DNA of 64,000 bases, taken from positions 431,866 to 495,865 of the forward strand of contig NZ_KI543236.1 in assembly GCF_000496835.1 (NCBI RefSeq), in the 5' to 3' direction. The position numbers and the translations under genes were made by a program. Origin of the DNA: Thalassobacillus devorans MSP14. Lineage in GTDB: Bacteria > Bacillota > Bacilli > Bacillales > Halobacillaceae. Positions 1 to 9,090 of the stretch are shown here, in pieces. The stretch's first letter is position 1. The number at the start of each line of letters is the position of its first letter. The notes under the pieces were generated by a model. It had not been told where the DNA came from. It was given only the letters and a program-made list of their open reading frames with translations, and ran no database searches.

Positions 1-425
1 AAAAACTAGGTGCAGTCGCAACAGTGAATGCTAAAAAAGAAAATGTTCCAGAGGCGATTCAACATATTACAAAGGGTGGTGCCAATGTATCGATTGATGC
101 ACTGGGTATTCAACAAACTTGCCAGGCTTCTGTCAGCAGTCTGCGCAAGCGGGGAAGACACTTGCAAATTGGGTTGACGACCAGAGAGGAAGAAGGCATG
201 ATTCCACTTCCCATTGACCTGATCGTTCAGTATGAAATCGAAGTAATTGGATCCCTTGGCATGCAGCCTTCCAGATATCCATATATGCTTGAAATGGTGG
301 AAAAAGGCAAGTTAAGTCCTAAATCTTTGATTACCAATACCATCCCGTTGGAAGAAGCACCCAGAATTTTTAATGAAATGCAAACCTATGAAAATATCGG
401 AGTGACGGTAGTAGATAAATGGTAG
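1..425 (+). CDS. Zinc-type alcohol dehydrogenase, C-terminal part
   Basis: The reading frame is open from the window edge (frame 3, beginning KLGAVATVNAKKENV), so the gene starts upstream and only the last ~140 residues are visible. The segment has the layout of the second half of a medium-chain NAD(P)-dependent dehydrogenase: the end of the Rossmann domain (GGANVSIDALG), the GRHLQIGL strand, and a C-terminal catalytic-fold return ending in the usual GVTVVDKW-like tail. Family knowledge says such enzymes oxidise alcohols with a zinc-bound active site; the zinc ligands lie upstream of the window. An aldehyde dehydrogenase follows 102 bp downstream, which fits an alcohol-to-acid oxidation pair. 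The substrate cannot be told. Confidence 0.8.
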   Translation, partial: KLGAVATVNAKKENVPEAIQHITKGGANVSIDALGIQQTCQASVSSLRKRGRHLQIGLTTREEEGMIPLPIDLIVQYEIEVIGSLGMQPSRYPYMLEMVEKGKLSPKSLITNTIPLEEAPRIFNEMQTYENIGVTVVDKW

Positions 426-527
426 ATAATTAGTCGGCATGTTGACAGAGCCGACTTAACCCCACCTTGCCATAAACTTCAATTTAATGTAATTCCTACT
501 AAATAAAACGAAGGAGGAAGGAATCGT

Positions 528-2012
528 ATGAGTCAATTAGCTGTCGATTTAAGGGAAAGAGTGGAAAATTTTCTATCTGGTAATAAAAGGCTATTTATCA
601 ATGGAGAGTTTGTGGAAAGTGTCTCCGGAAAGACTTTTGAAAGCTATAATCCAGCAACGGGAGAAGTGTTAGCTCATGTGTCTGAAGCAGGACCGGAAGA
701 CATTGATTCAGCCGTCAAAGCAGCCAGAAAAGCTTTTGACGAAGGTCCCTGGTCTAAAATGGGGACAGCAGAGAGAAGCCGCTTAATGTATAAACTCGCG
801 GATCTGATGGAAGAACATAAGGACGATCTTGCTCAGTTGGAAACATTGGATAACGGCAAACCGATCAGGGAAACGACACACGGAGATGTACCGCTGGCTA
901 TCGAGCATATGCGTTATTTTGCAGGGTGGTCTACCAAAATTGTCGGCCAGACTATTCCAGTAAACGGACCGTTTTTAAATTATACCCGCCATGAAGCTGT
1001 CGGTGTAGTTGGGCAGATCATTCCGTGGAACTTCCCGTTATTAATGGCGATGTGGAAATTGGGTGCTGCTCTGGCAACGGGGTGTACCGTCGTATTAAAA
1101 CCGGCTGAACAGACACCTCTTTCTGCTCTTTACCTGGGAAAGCTGGCTCAGGAGGCTGGTTTCCCGGAAGGGGTTATTAATATTGTTCCTGGATTTGGAG
1201 AAACTGCAGGCCAGCCACTTGTCGATCACCCGGAAGTGAACAAAATCGCCTTTACAGGTTCTACTGTAGTCGGAAAGCAAATTATGGAAAGGGCTTCCAA
1301 AACTTTAAAACGCGTCACACTGGAATTAGGCGGGAAGTCTCCGAATATCATCTTACCTGATGCGGATTTGAATCAAGCGATTCCAGGTGCCCTGAATGGC
1401 GTCATGTTCAACCAGGGTCAAGTATGTAGTGCAGGTTCCCGTGTATTTGTACAAAAGAAACATTTTGATAATGTCGTTGCTGATATGGTCAGTCATGCAG
1501 AAAAAATTAAGCAGGGAGCAGGGATTCATCAGGACACAGAAATTGGTCCACTGGTTTCTACCGAACAACAGGACCGGGTATTAGGCTATATAGAAAAAGG
1601 AAGAGATGAAGGTGCGGAACTATTAGTCGGGGGTAGTAAGCCATCCGAACAAGGCTATTTTGTATCTCCAACTATATTTGCCAATGTACAGGATGAAATG
1701 ACGATTGCCAAAGAAGAAATTTTTGGCCCAGTCATTTCAGCCATGCCTTATGATGATTTGGATGAGCTGATCAACCGGGCCAATGACAGTGACTATGGTC
1801 TTGCTGCTGGTGTTTGGACTAGAGATGTAGGAAAAGCCCATTATATTGCTGATAATCTTAAAGCAGGTACGGTATGGGTAAACTGTTACAACGCTTTTGA
1901 TGCTGCTTCACCATTTGGTGGGTACAAGCAATCCGGTATCGGCCGAGAGATGGGATCCTATGCGCTGGAGAATTATACTGAAGTGAAAAGTGTCTGGGTT
2001 TCAAAAATATAA
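528..2012 (+). CDS. Aldehyde dehydrogenase family protein
   Basis: A 494-residue NAD(P)-dependent aldehyde dehydrogenase of full family length, oxidising an aldehyde to the acid in the cytoplasm. It shows the cofactor-binding stretch around [10 protein letters not shown], the glycine motif FTGSTVVGK, the general-base Glu at about residue 266 ([10 protein letters not shown]), the nucleophile Cys at about residue 300 ([13 protein letters not shown]) and the C-terminal [13 protein letters not shown] signature. The ATG follows a strong AAGGAGGAAGG site. It lies just after an alcohol dehydrogenase, so the two may process the same alcohol. It resembles the DhaS/betaine-aldehyde class, but substrate is not deducible. 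A palindromic repeat with a T-run, likely serving as terminator, follows the stop. Confidence 0.9.
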   Translation: MSQLAVDLRERVENFLSGNKRLFINGEFVESVSGKTFESYNPATGEVLAHVSEAGPEDIDSAVKAARKAFDEGPWSKMGTAERSRLMYKLADLMEEHKDDLAQLETLDNGKPIRETTHGDVPLAIEHMRYFAGWSTKIVGQTIPVNGPFLNYTRHEAVGVVGQIIPWNFPLLMAMWKLGAALATGCTVVLKPAEQTPLSALYLGKLAQEAGFPEGVINIVPGFGETAGQPLVDHPEVNKIAFTGSTVVGKQIMERASKTLKRVTLELGGKSPNIILPDADLNQAIPGALNGVMFNQGQVCSAGSRVFVQKKHFDNVVADMVSHAEKIKQGAGIHQDTEIGPLVSTEQQDRVLGYIEKGRDEGAELLVGGSKPSEQGYFVSPTIFANVQDEMTIAKEEIFGPVISAMPYDDLDELINRANDSDYGLAAGVWTRDVGKAHYIADNLKAGTVWVNCYNAFDAASPFGGYKQSGIGREMGSYALENYTEVKSVWVSKI

Positions 2013-2023
2013 TTGATTAGAAA

Positions 2024-2086
2024 AGAGTGCCTGCCCCCACCCTATGAGTTAACGCTTTACTGCAGTGGGGGTCAGGCGTTTTTTTT
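2024..2086. repeat. Dispersed palindromic repeat, copy 1 (terminator-like)
   Basis: Left arm GTGCCTGCCCCCA, centre GAGTTAACGCTTTACTGCAG and right arm GTGGGGGTCAGGCG, followed by a run of about nine T. It is one copy of the family found throughout 2-44 kb. The GC-rich stem plus T-run would make an intrinsic terminator for the aldehyde dehydrogenase gene. Confidence 0.85.
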
Positions 2087-2170
2087 AAAAAATCAGAAAA
2101 TGGACTGGACGAGTCTATCAAAATAGTTTAGTGTAATATATGAAGCGTTTACCAAAAACTGCATAAAAAT

Positions 2171-2269
2171 ATTCACTAGGGGTGCCTTTCCTTAAAGGCT
2201 GAGATCAAAGTATTACTTTGGGACCCTCGGAACCTGATCTGGCTTGAAACACCAGCGGAGGAAAGTGAC
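2171..2269 (+). promoter_or_regulatory. TPP riboswitch (THI element)
   Basis: The conserved THI-box segments occur in order: ACTAGGGGTGCC, GGCTGAGA, GGACCCTCGGAACCTGATCTGG (read as pieces at 2221-2242), ACCAGCGGAGG and AAAGTGA, with the TTCACT/AGTGA outer pairing. It senses thiamine pyrophosphate. A terminator lies between it and the thiazole operon, so control is by transcription termination. A second strong hairpin (TCATGAAAGA/TCTTTCATGA, 2281-2312) follows and may take part in the switch. Confidence 0.95.
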
Positions 2270-2336
2270 GACGTTGGGCTTCATGAAAGAGAAACTCTAT
2301 GTATCTTTCATGATTGCCAACTAAAGTAAATGGTAC

Positions 2337-2371
2337 ATACCACTTTTCCTCCGGGGGAAGTGGTATTTTTT
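2337..2371 (+). terminator. Riboswitch-controlled intrinsic terminator
   Basis: Stem arms ATACCACTT and AAGTGGTAT with a GC-rich inner part and a following T-run. It sits between the TPP aptamer and the tenI start, as expected for the expression platform. Confidence 0.8.
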
Positions 2372-2392
2372 ATGGCTTAAAGGTGGGGTGGT

Positions 2393-3001
2393 ATGAAACT
2401 GGTGGCAGTGACGAATGGAAGGGTGGAAGCGGGGGCCTGGTCAAGGGTCAAGGAAATTGAACCATTGGTAGATTCCATTATTTTAAGAGAACCACACATG
2501 GGTGATGCTGACTATCAGGCAATGGTGGAGAAGTTAATCGCAAGCGGGGCTGATAGGGACAAGCTGTGTATCCATAGTCGAGTAGAGATAGCCTGTAAGA
2601 CAGGTGTTCCCAACCTGCATCTCAAAGAAAAGGGCTCCGGGGTGAAGAGTGTGAAACAGGCGCATCCTTTTCTGAAGGTCGGGATTTCGGTTCATTCGCT
2701 TCAAGCGGCAAGACAGGCGGAGGCGGAAGGTGCCGATTATGTGATGTTTGGTCATGTTTATGCTACGAACAGCAAAAAAGGACTGGAGCCTAGGGGCATC
2801 GACGAGCTCAAATATATCACTTCCTCAATTGATATTCCTGTTATCGCGATTGGCGGTATCACTCCCGATAAATTGCAGGAACTACAGGGGATAAGTGCCG
2901 CGGGGATTGCCGTCATGTCAGGGATATTCGGGGATGCACACCCGCTTCAGGCTGTAAAAAGGTATGTAAAGGAGCTAACGATCCATGAGAGATCATTATG
3001 A
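2393..3001 (+). CDS. tenI: Thiazole tautomerase TenI
   Basis: A 202-residue TIM-barrel protein of the TenI/ThiE family. Family knowledge: TenI converts the ThiG product to the aromatic thiazole carboxylate phosphate in Bacillus-type thiamine synthesis. The sequence keeps the barrel motifs: IHSRVEIA, the VGISVHSL strand, YVMFGHVYATNSKKG and the phosphate-binding IAIGGITPD and GIAVMSGIF. It is shorter at the N terminus than typical ThiE and lies in a tenI-thiO-thiS-thiG-thiF order, which favours TenI over thiamine phosphate synthase. It is the first gene after the TPP riboswitch, with a GGTGGGGTGGT site before ATG. It overlaps thiO by 17 bp. Confidence 0.88.
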   Translation: MKLVAVTNGRVEAGAWSRVKEIEPLVDSIILREPHMGDADYQAMVEKLIASGADRDKLCIHSRVEIACKTGVPNLHLKEKGSGVKSVKQAHPFLKVGISVHSLQAARQAEAEGADYVMFGHVYATNSKKGLEPRGIDELKYITSSIDIPVIAIGGITPDKLQELQGISAAGIAVMSGIFGDAHPLQAVKRYVKELTIHERSL

Positions 3002-4106
3002 TGTGGCGATTATTGGCGGCGGCATCATCGGTCATGCAATTTCCTACTATTTAAACAAGAGTGGAGTCCGCGCTGTCGTAATCGAAAAAGGGGCAAGTGG
3101 AAGCAAAGCTACGAAAGCAGCTGCGGGGATGCTTGGGGTTCATACGGAGCACCAGGCATCAGACAGCTACCATCAATTTTGTCAGCACAGCAGAAATTTA
3201 TATCAGGATTTAAGCAAGGAACTTCATGCATTAACAGCGATCGATATCGGGCTTTCACCATTTGGAATGATGGAAATCGCGATGAATGAAACGCATAAAC
3301 AGGAACTGCTTGAGAAAAAGCATGCGTTCACCTCCCTGGAATGGCTGGATGCAGAACAGGTTAGAGATAAAGTTTCGGCTCTTCCACAAGAGGTATCCGG
3401 GGCATTATATATGAGCAAGGATGGTCATGTTGAACCAGCAGCAACTTGCGAGGCCTTGAAACGAGCGGCCTTACTTCATGGCGGCGACTTATTGGAAAAC
3501 ACGAATGTCCTTGAAATCACCAAAACGGAGGACATTTTCACTGTGCAATTAGAAAACGCTTCCTTAGCAGCAAGTCATGTCGTGGCAGCTTCTGGATCGG
3601 ACAGTGGACGGTGGTTTGAAGCGGCAGGAATGGCTAATCCGATCGTGCCTGTAAAAGGGGAATGCTTTTCGATTAAACCAGGCAGGCATTATTTTAAGGA
3701 AGCTTTGTTCTTTAAGGATTTTTACATCGTCCCTAAACCCGATGGGCGGTATATCGTTGGGGCGACGTCCAATACTGGCGATTTAAGTACGGGTACAACC
3801 GCCGGGGGATTGGCGGATCTGATGCATCGTGTGTTTGCTGTATTTCCAGAACTGAAAAAAGAACCGATGCAGGAGTTCTGGTCAGGAGTCCGGCCAGGGT
3901 CTGTCGATGGTTTGCCGATTATCGGGGAGCACCCTGCAGTTACGGGATTTTACTTTGCCACCGGTCACTATCGAAATGGCATTCTACTGGCACCTGCTAC
4001 CGGGCGAATGATGAAGGATCTGATTACGAAACAGGACGTACGCCAGGATTTTCGGGAGATGCTTTCCCCTGAACGTTTTGAAAAGGAAAGGAGCATTCAG
4101 TTATGA
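2985..4106 (+). CDS. thiO: Glycine oxidase ThiO
   Basis: A 373-residue FAD-dependent amine oxidase (DAO fold). It oxidises glycine to the imine used with dehydroxyglycine chemistry in thiazole formation. The N terminus carries the dinucleotide-binding motif AIIGGGIIGHAISYYL followed by the acidic strand end VIEKG; the C terminus has the FAD-contact segment SGVRPGSVDGLPIIGEHP and the FYFATGHYRNGILLAP motif typical of ThiO/glycine oxidases. It overlaps tenI by 17 bp and thiS by 4 bp (ATGA), so translation is coupled. Expression should fall under the TPP riboswitch upstream. Confidence 0.92.
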   Translation: MRDHYDVAIIGGGIIGHAISYYLNKSGVRAVVIEKGASGSKATKAAAGMLGVHTEHQASDSYHQFCQHSRNLYQDLSKELHALTAIDIGLSPFGMMEIAMNETHKQELLEKKHAFTSLEWLDAEQVRDKVSALPQEVSGALYMSKDGHVEPAATCEALKRAALLHGGDLLENTNVLEITKTEDIFTVQLENASLAASHVVAASGSDSGRWFEAAGMANPIVPVKGECFSIKPGRHYFKEALFFKDFYIVPKPDGRYIVGATSNTGDLSTGTTAGGLADLMHRVFAVFPELKKEPMQEFWSGVRPGSVDGLPIIGEHPAVTGFYFATGHYRNGILLAPATGRMMKDLITKQDVRQDFREMLSPERFEKERSIQL

Positions 4107-4306
4107 ATATACAACTGAACGGGAGAATGATTGACTTACCTGACAATGTCACCACAGTCTCGGAACTCCTCGATTCTTATGACATCCAGAAAAAGATCTC
4201 AGTGGTCGAGCAAAATAAAGAAATTATCCATAAAGAGGACTATGGAGAGACGAAGCTTGCTGACGGAGACAGGATTGAAATCGTACATTTTGTTGGAGGA
4301 GGATGA
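4103..4306 (+). CDS. thiS: Sulfur carrier protein ThiS
   Basis: A 67-residue ubiquitin-like protein ending in EIVHFVGGG; the C-terminal Gly-Gly is the site that ThiF adenylates and that then carries the thiocarboxylate sulfur for thiazole formation. The length and the N-terminal MNIQLNG strand fit the family. It overlaps thiO by 4 bp and thiG by 4 bp, a tightly coupled operon arrangement. Confidence 0.93.
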   Translation: MNIQLNGRMIDLPDNVTTVSELLDSYDIQKKISVVEQNKEIIHKEDYGETKLADGDRIEIVHFVGGG

Positions 4307-5073
4307 ACATGTTAACGATTGGTGAAAAGACATTCCGTTCAAGATTGATGCTGGGCACTGGGAAATATCCGAGTTTTGCCATGCAAAAAGAAGCGGTGGC
4401 TGCTTCGGAAACGGAAATTCTAACGTTTGCTGTCAGGAGAATGAATATTTTTGATGAAGATGAACCGAACCTGCTGGAAGAACTGGACCTGGAAAAATAC
4501 AGCCTGCTCCCGAACACGGCTGGTGCCAAAACGGCGGAAGAGGCAGTCAGGATTGCCCGCCTTGCCCGTGCATCCGGTTTATGTGACATGATCAAAGTCG
4601 AAGTGATCGGCTGTGACAGATCACTTTTACCTGATCCATTTGAAACGATAAAAGCTTCCGAGCAGCTGTTGGAGGAAGGATTCACAGTACTCACCTATAC
4701 GTCGGACGATGTCGTGTTAGCGAAACGATTAGAAGAAGCCGGCGTTCATGCGGTTATGCCTGGAGCTTCTCCTATCGGCTCGGGAAGGGGGATCATCAAT
4801 GAGATGAATCTGCAATTCATCATCGAACAGTCTGAGATCCCGGTCATCGTCGATGCAGGAATCGGCTCTCCAAAGGACGCCGCCCATGCGATGGAGCTAG
4901 GGGCTGATGGTGTCCTATTGAATACTGCCGTGTCTGGTGCTGATGATCCGGTCAAAATGGCAGAGGCCATGAAACTCGCCATTCAGGCAGGAAGACTTGG
5001 GTATGAGGCGGGAAGAATCGAGAAGAAGGCCTATGGAATAAAAAGCAGTCCGGAAAGCGGGCTGGTCACCTGA
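4303..5073 (+). CDS. thiG: Thiazole synthase ThiG
   Basis: A 256-residue TIM-barrel enzyme that joins deoxyxylulose phosphate, the glycine imine and ThiS thiocarboxylate sulfur into the thiazole phosphate. Landmarks: the N-terminal [12 protein letters not shown], the strand DMIKVEVIG with the Schiff-base Lys at about residue 98, [14 protein letters not shown], and the phosphate-binding [18 protein letters not shown] and LLNTAVSGA. Length is normal. The start overlaps thiS by 4 bp and the stop overlaps the thiF start by one base. Confidence 0.94.
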   Translation: MNMLTIGEKTFRSRLMLGTGKYPSFAMQKEAVAASETEILTFAVRRMNIFDEDEPNLLEELDLEKYSLLPNTAGAKTAEEAVRIARLARASGLCDMIKVEVIGCDRSLLPDPFETIKASEQLLEEGFTVLTYTSDDVVLAKRLEEAGVHAVMPGASPIGSGRGIINEMNLQFIIEQSEIPVIVDAGIGSPKDAAHAMELGADGVLLNTAVSGADDPVKMAEAMKLAIQAGRLGYEAGRIEKKAYGIKSSPESGLVT

Positions 5074-6089
5074 TGGCTGAACGGTACTCCCGCCAGGAAC
5101 GTTTTGCCCCGATCGGGAAAGAAGGACAAACTCGCTTAGCTGAAAAACAGGTACTCATCGTTGGAGCAGGCGCCTTAGGCTGTGCCAATGCTGAAATGCT
5201 GGCGAGGGCAGGTATTGGAAAGATCACGATCATCGACCGCGACTATATCGAATGGAGCAACCTGGGCAGGCAGCAATTGTACACGGAAGAAGACGCTGCA
5301 AGCTCGAGGGCGAAAGCAAAAGCTGCGGAAGCCAGGCTGAAAGCGATCAACTCCAGTATAGAAGTAGAAGGCATCGCAGAGGAATTTGACCCGGAAAATG
5401 CAGAGCTGTTGATGAAAGATGTAGATATGGTGATCGATGGAACTGATAATTTTGACACTCGGTTTATCATCAATGACGCTGCTTGTAAGTATAAAGTTCC
5501 GTGGATCTATGGCGGGTGTGTCAAAAGCCATGGCATCTCGCTTTCCATCCTGCCGGGTCAATCACCATGTCTCCAATGTCTGATCGATCAGCTTCCACAG
5601 GACGGAGAAACCTGTGAGACAGCTGGAATTATCGGGCCTGCTGTCCAAATGACCGCCGCCTATCAGACGTCAGAATGCCTGAGGTTTCTTACCGGTCACC
5701 CGATGTCGACGCATTTGGTTTCTTTTGATGTCTGGGGGAGGGAATACAGTGCGATTGATGTAGCAAAACTCAAGGATCCACAATGTGCTTCCTGCTCTGA
5801 TGCCGCCCAGTTCACCTATTTAAAAAAGGAAAAAGGCATCCGTACCGCCGTCCTTTGCGGAAGGGATACGGTCCAGGTCAGACCAGGGCGGAAAGAAAAC
5901 GTCAATTTCGAGCGATTAGCCCGGCGGATCGAACCGCTTGCCGGGGAACCCAAGGTGAATGAGGTACTCCTCCGGTTTCAAATGGAAGAAAAGAGGTTCG
6001 TCGTTTTTAAAGACGGAAGAACGTTGATCCATGGTGTGGATGATGTACAGGAAGCGAAAAAATTGTATCACCGATATGTAAAAGCGTGA
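5073..6089 (+). CDS. thiF: ThiS adenylyltransferase ThiF
   Basis: A 338-residue E1-like enzyme that adenylates the C terminus of ThiS. It has the ATP-binding motif LIVGAGALGCANAEML, the catalytic Arg/Asn strand SNLGRQQLY, DGTDNFDTRF, and a structural zinc site made from CLQC and CASC (about residues 166-169 and 236-239). A conserved Cys is seen in GETCETAGIIGP. The last ~90 residues form an extra C-terminal domain common in the Bacillus ThiF/MoeB group. It is the last gene of the operon; thiD and tenA are not next to it. Confidence 0.9.
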   Translation: MAERYSRQERFAPIGKEGQTRLAEKQVLIVGAGALGCANAEMLARAGIGKITIIDRDYIEWSNLGRQQLYTEEDAASSRAKAKAAEARLKAINSSIEVEGIAEEFDPENAELLMKDVDMVIDGTDNFDTRFIINDAACKYKVPWIYGGCVKSHGISLSILPGQSPCLQCLIDQLPQDGETCETAGIIGPAVQMTAAYQTSECLRFLTGHPMSTHLVSFDVWGREYSAIDVAKLKDPQCASCSDAAQFTYLKKEKGIRTAVLCGRDTVQVRPGRKENVNFERLARRIEPLAGEPKVNEVLLRFQMEEKRFVVFKDGRTLIHGVDDVQEAKKLYHRYVKA

Positions 6090-6097
6090 ATTGAAAA

Positions 6098-6140
6098 GTG
6101 TCAGATGACCCGTGAGTTAATCCTTTACTCTCAGCTTGTA
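6098..6140. repeat. Degenerate half copy of the dispersed repeat
   Basis: AAAAGTGTCAGATGACCC followed by GTGAGTTAATCCTTTACT matches the left arm and centre of the dispersed palindrome with several changes; the right arm is missing. It looks like an old, decayed copy after thiF. Confidence 0.55.
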
Positions 6141-6178
6141 GAGAACCCCCGTGTTTGCTACAGGTTTTTTGCAGAGAA

Positions 6179-6222
6179 AATGCCGCAGGTCGTTGTGGAG
6201 ATCACAGCGGCTGCGGCATTTT
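6179..6222. terminator. Bidirectional terminator between thiF and gabR
   Basis: Perfect 10-bp arms AATGCCGCAG and CTGCGGCATT, followed by TTTAATAA, between the convergent thiF and gabR genes. Confidence 0.75.
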
Positions 6223-6240
6223 AATAACTAAAGAAGAGAG

Positions 6241-7653
6241 TCAGGAGAATAGAGAAGCCAGACGTTCTACGGATTCCCGTATTTTTTCTTCTTTCATGTT
6301 GGCGAACCCGATGATGAGCTTTTTCTTATCGGTTTCAGCCATGTTGATATTCTGAAGGAAGAAACGGCGAATCGTATATAATTCGATTTTTCTTTCTTTT
6401 GCCTGCTCCTCTATGTCCTGATAGGAGAGGCTGGTGTCTATTTCCACAAGAAAATGAAGACCGGCAGGAATGTCATGAATCGTTATTTTATCTGCAAAAA
6501 CCCGACGCAACTCGTGAATGAGCTTCGCTCGTTTCGTTTTATAGCGCGCATTCATCCGTTTGATGTGCCTGCTGTATTCTCCTTTGTCAATAAAATACTT
6601 CAGCGTCCACAGGTTGAGCCCGGATGGACCGTCAATCCAATGACTGAATGCGTTGCGGTACCGTTTCAACAAATCAGGAGGAAGCACCATATAGCTGATA
6701 CGCAGGCTCGGCAGCAGTGTTTTGGAAAATGTTCCTGTATAAATCACCTGCCGGTTACGGTCTAAACTCTGAAGCGAAGGGATGTGGTCCGTCTCGTACT
6801 TGAATTCACTATCATAATCATCTTCCACGATGTAGCGGTCCGGCGATTCAGCAGCCCAATTTAACAGTTTTATTCTGCGGTTTATGGGCATGATTGTCCC
6901 AGTCGGAAACTGGTGGGACGGGGTGACAAAAACCCACTTAGGACACCTGTCCGTGAAAGCTTCAACAGAAATTCCCTGGTCATCGAGATCGATTGGCTCT
7001 ACTGTAAAATCCATATCTTTTAAAAGCTGATAGAAACGCTGGTATCCTGGATTTTCTACCGCGATGGTGGTCGAACGCGGCTGAAGGGACATCAGTTTGT
7101 GAATCAGTGGCTGGGTTCCTGAGCCGATGATAATCTGTTCCGGTCTGCAGCGGACACCGCGGGTCAGGGCGATCATAGTAGCGATAGATTGGCGGAGTTC
7201 ATAAGGTCCCTGGGGGTGCGGCAGGATGGAAAGCTGCTTTTTGTGATGATTGATTACATTCTGTTGGTACCTTCTCCATTTCTTGAATGGAAAATGCTCC
7301 GCATCGGTTGCGATGTGTGAAAAAGTAACCTCCGGCTGAAAACTTTCCTGCTTGCCGTTTTCTTTCAGTTCCTCGGGGAACGGATCGTTCTCCCAGTCCT
7401 TCTTAATATAACGGGTAATATCTTCCACCATATATCCTTTTCGTTCTACGCTATATATATAACCTTCCGCAAGCAATTGTTCATAGGCATGAGCGACAGA
7501 ATTGACACTTACACCTAAATCCTGCGCGAGTTTCCGTTTTGAGGGAAGTTTGCGTTCGGTTAGGGCTTCTTCGAGAATCAAGTCCTTCAGTTGTGTATAA
7601 ATCTGTTTGTAGATAGCGGGATGTTCATCCCCTTTTTTTATCTGAAAAAACAC
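6241..7653 (-). CDS. gabR: GabR-like MocR/GntR regulator with aminotransferase domain
   Basis: The protein is a transcription factor with an N-terminal winged helix (LPSKRKLAQDLGVSVNSVAH and following, about residues 35-80) fused to a fold-type I aminotransferase domain that binds PLP (TPSHQFPTGTIMP, VEDDYDSEFKYE, and the Lys in TGTFSKTLLPSLRISY). A longer open frame reaches 7731, but a GTG at 7653 has a clear AAGGAGGG site upstream, giving 470 residues, close to B. subtilis GabR. It is divergent from gabT-gabD, the known GabR targets, where GABA and PLP trigger activation. Here it probably controls the whole operon to 15.7 kb. MocR relatives with other effectors remain possible. Confidence 0.85.
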   Translation of the reverse strand: MFFQIKKGDEHPAIYKQIYTQLKDLILEEALTERKLPSKRKLAQDLGVSVNSVAHAYEQLLAEGYIYSVERKGYMVEDITRYIKKDWENDPFPEELKENGKQESFQPEVTFSHIATDAEHFPFKKWRRYQQNVINHHKKQLSILPHPQGPYELRQSIATMIALTRGVRCRPEQIIIGSGTQPLIHKLMSLQPRSTTIAVENPGYQRFYQLLKDMDFTVEPIDLDDQGISVEAFTDRCPKWVFVTPSHQFPTGTIMPINRRIKLLNWAAESPDRYIVEDDYDSEFKYETDHIPSLQSLDRNRQVIYTGTFSKTLLPSLRISYMVLPPDLLKRYRNAFSHWIDGPSGLNLWTLKYFIDKGEYSRHIKRMNARYKTKRAKLIHELRRVFADKITIHDIPAGLHFLVEIDTSLSYQDIEEQAKERKIELYTIRRFFLQNINMAETDKKKLIIGFANMKEEKIRESVERLASLFS

Positions 7654-7762
7654 GGGTCTTCCCTCCTTATTTATTCTGGTGCCATTAAATTTTAAAAACT
7701 GGTCCTTTAAATTATACCAGATAATTGTCATAATAATCTACAAATTAGAGGGAGGGTTACAA
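7654..7762. promoter_or_regulatory. Divergent gabR/gabT control region
   Basis: The 109-bp divergent spacer contains ATACCAG at 7714-7720, matching the ATACCA half-site reported for B. subtilis GabR, plus two ACCAG copies on the other strand (7676-7680 and 7699-7703 as CTGGT). This is suggestive of a GabR operator, but only one exact ATACCA was found. The gabT GTG at 7763 has a GAGGGAGGG site. Confidence 0.5.
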
Positions 7763-9070
7763 GTGACGGATCAAACAGTGACAAAAGATGATTTACAAAA
7801 GAAAAGAAAGAAATATATACCAAAAGGATTAGGAAACGGAAATACCCATATCGCTGACTACGCCAAGGGTGCGACTGTGATGGATAACGAAGGTGGCAAA
7901 TGGATTGATTTTGCCGGCGCCATCGGGACGCTTAATGTTGGGCATACGCATCCCAAAGTGACGGAAGCTGTAAAAAAACAGGCCGACCGTTATCTTCATC
8001 CTGGCTTCAACGTCATTATGTATAACAGTTACATCAACCTGGCGGAAAAGCTGTGTACAATAACACCTGGTTCTTTCGATAAGATGGCAATACTGTTCAA
8101 CTCGGGAGCAGAAGCTGTTGAGAATGCAGTGAAAATCGCTAGAAAATATACCAACCGTCAGGCCGTTGTTTCCTTTGAAAGGGCTTTTCACGGGCGTACG
8201 AACCTGACCATGGGAATGACCAGTAAGGTGAAGCCGTATAAATTCAACTTCGGGCCATATTCACCAGAAGTATATCAGGCTCCCTACCCGTATATGTCAA
8301 ATAAGCCAGAGCAAATGACCGATGAGGAATATATTGATTTCAGTATCAATCGCTTCAAAGAATTCTTCGTAACGTCGGTTGCCCCGGAAACGACAGCTTG
8401 TGTCGTGATGGAACCGGTACAAGGGGAAGGAGGATTCATCATACCTCCAAAACGCTTTGTACAGGAAGTGCAGCAGTTCTGCAGGGAGCACGGAATTGTG
8501 TTTGTCGCTGACGAAATTCAGACAGGCTTTTCCCGTACAGGAAAATTGTTTGCAAGTGAGCATTTTGATATCGAACCGGATCTCATGACCCTTTCAAAGT
8601 CACTTGCCGCAGGTCTTCCGCTTAGTGCTGTCGTCGGTAAGGCGGAGATCATGGATGCTTCTTCTCCGGGAGAACTCGGTGGAACCTATGCAGGAAACCC
8701 GCTTGCCTGTGAAGCAGCACTGGCGGTGATCGATATTATCGAGGAAGAAAACCTGAATGATAAAGCGAAGCAGATTGGTGCTGTATTGGAAGAGAAATTA
8801 AACGAATTGAAAGACCGTCATCATTTCCTTGGAAATATCCGCCGGCTGGGTGCAATGGTCGCTGTCGAAATCAATGATGCAGAAGGAAACCCTGACAAAA
8901 CACGAACCGCGGCTATTACCTCCTATGCGAATAAAAATGGATTACTATTGCTCTCCGCAGGTGTGAAAGGTAACGTTGTCCGTTTTCTTACCCCACTGGT
9001 CATCACGGATGAAGAGCTGAAAGAAGGATTGGCCATTCTGGATAAAGCATTTGACGCAGCAGCAGACTGA
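7763..9070 (+). CDS. gabT: 4-aminobutyrate-type class III aminotransferase
   Basis: A class III PLP aminotransferase that moves the amino group of GABA or a related omega-amino acid to 2-oxoglutarate, giving the semialdehyde. Seen: the substrate-side [17 protein letters not shown], cofactor motifs [37 protein letters not shown], and the PLP Lys in [15 protein letters not shown]. An open frame extends to 7679, but GTG 7763 follows a strong GAGGGAGGG site and gives the usual length of 435 residues. It opens an operon with gabD 20 bp downstream and lies divergent from gabR. Substrate could be beta-alanine or another omega-amino acid rather than GABA. Confidence 0.88.
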   Translation: MTDQTVTKDDLQKKRKKYIPKGLGNGNTHIADYAKGATVMDNEGGKWIDFAGAIGTLNVGHTHPKVTEAVKKQADRYLHPGFNVIMYNSYINLAEKLCTITPGSFDKMAILFNSGAEAVENAVKIARKYTNRQAVVSFERAFHGRTNLTMGMTSKVKPYKFNFGPYSPEVYQAPYPYMSNKPEQMTDEEYIDFSINRFKEFFVTSVAPETTACVVMEPVQGEGGFIIPPKRFVQEVQQFCREHGIVFVADEIQTGFSRTGKLFASEHFDIEPDLMTLSKSLAAGLPLSAVVGKAEIMDASSPGELGGTYAGNPLACEAALAVIDIIEEENLNDKAKQIGAVLEEKLNELKDRHHFLGNIRRLGAMVAVEINDAEGNPDKTRTAAITSYANKNGLLLLSAGVKGNVVRFLTPLVITDEELKEGLAILDKAFDAAAD

Positions 9071-9090
9071 TAAAGAAAGGAAGAATAGTG

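Noticed and set aside
4224-4694. Minus-strand frame of 156 residues over thiS/thiG
   Set aside because: Low-complexity Ser-rich antisense translation of two clear thiazole genes.
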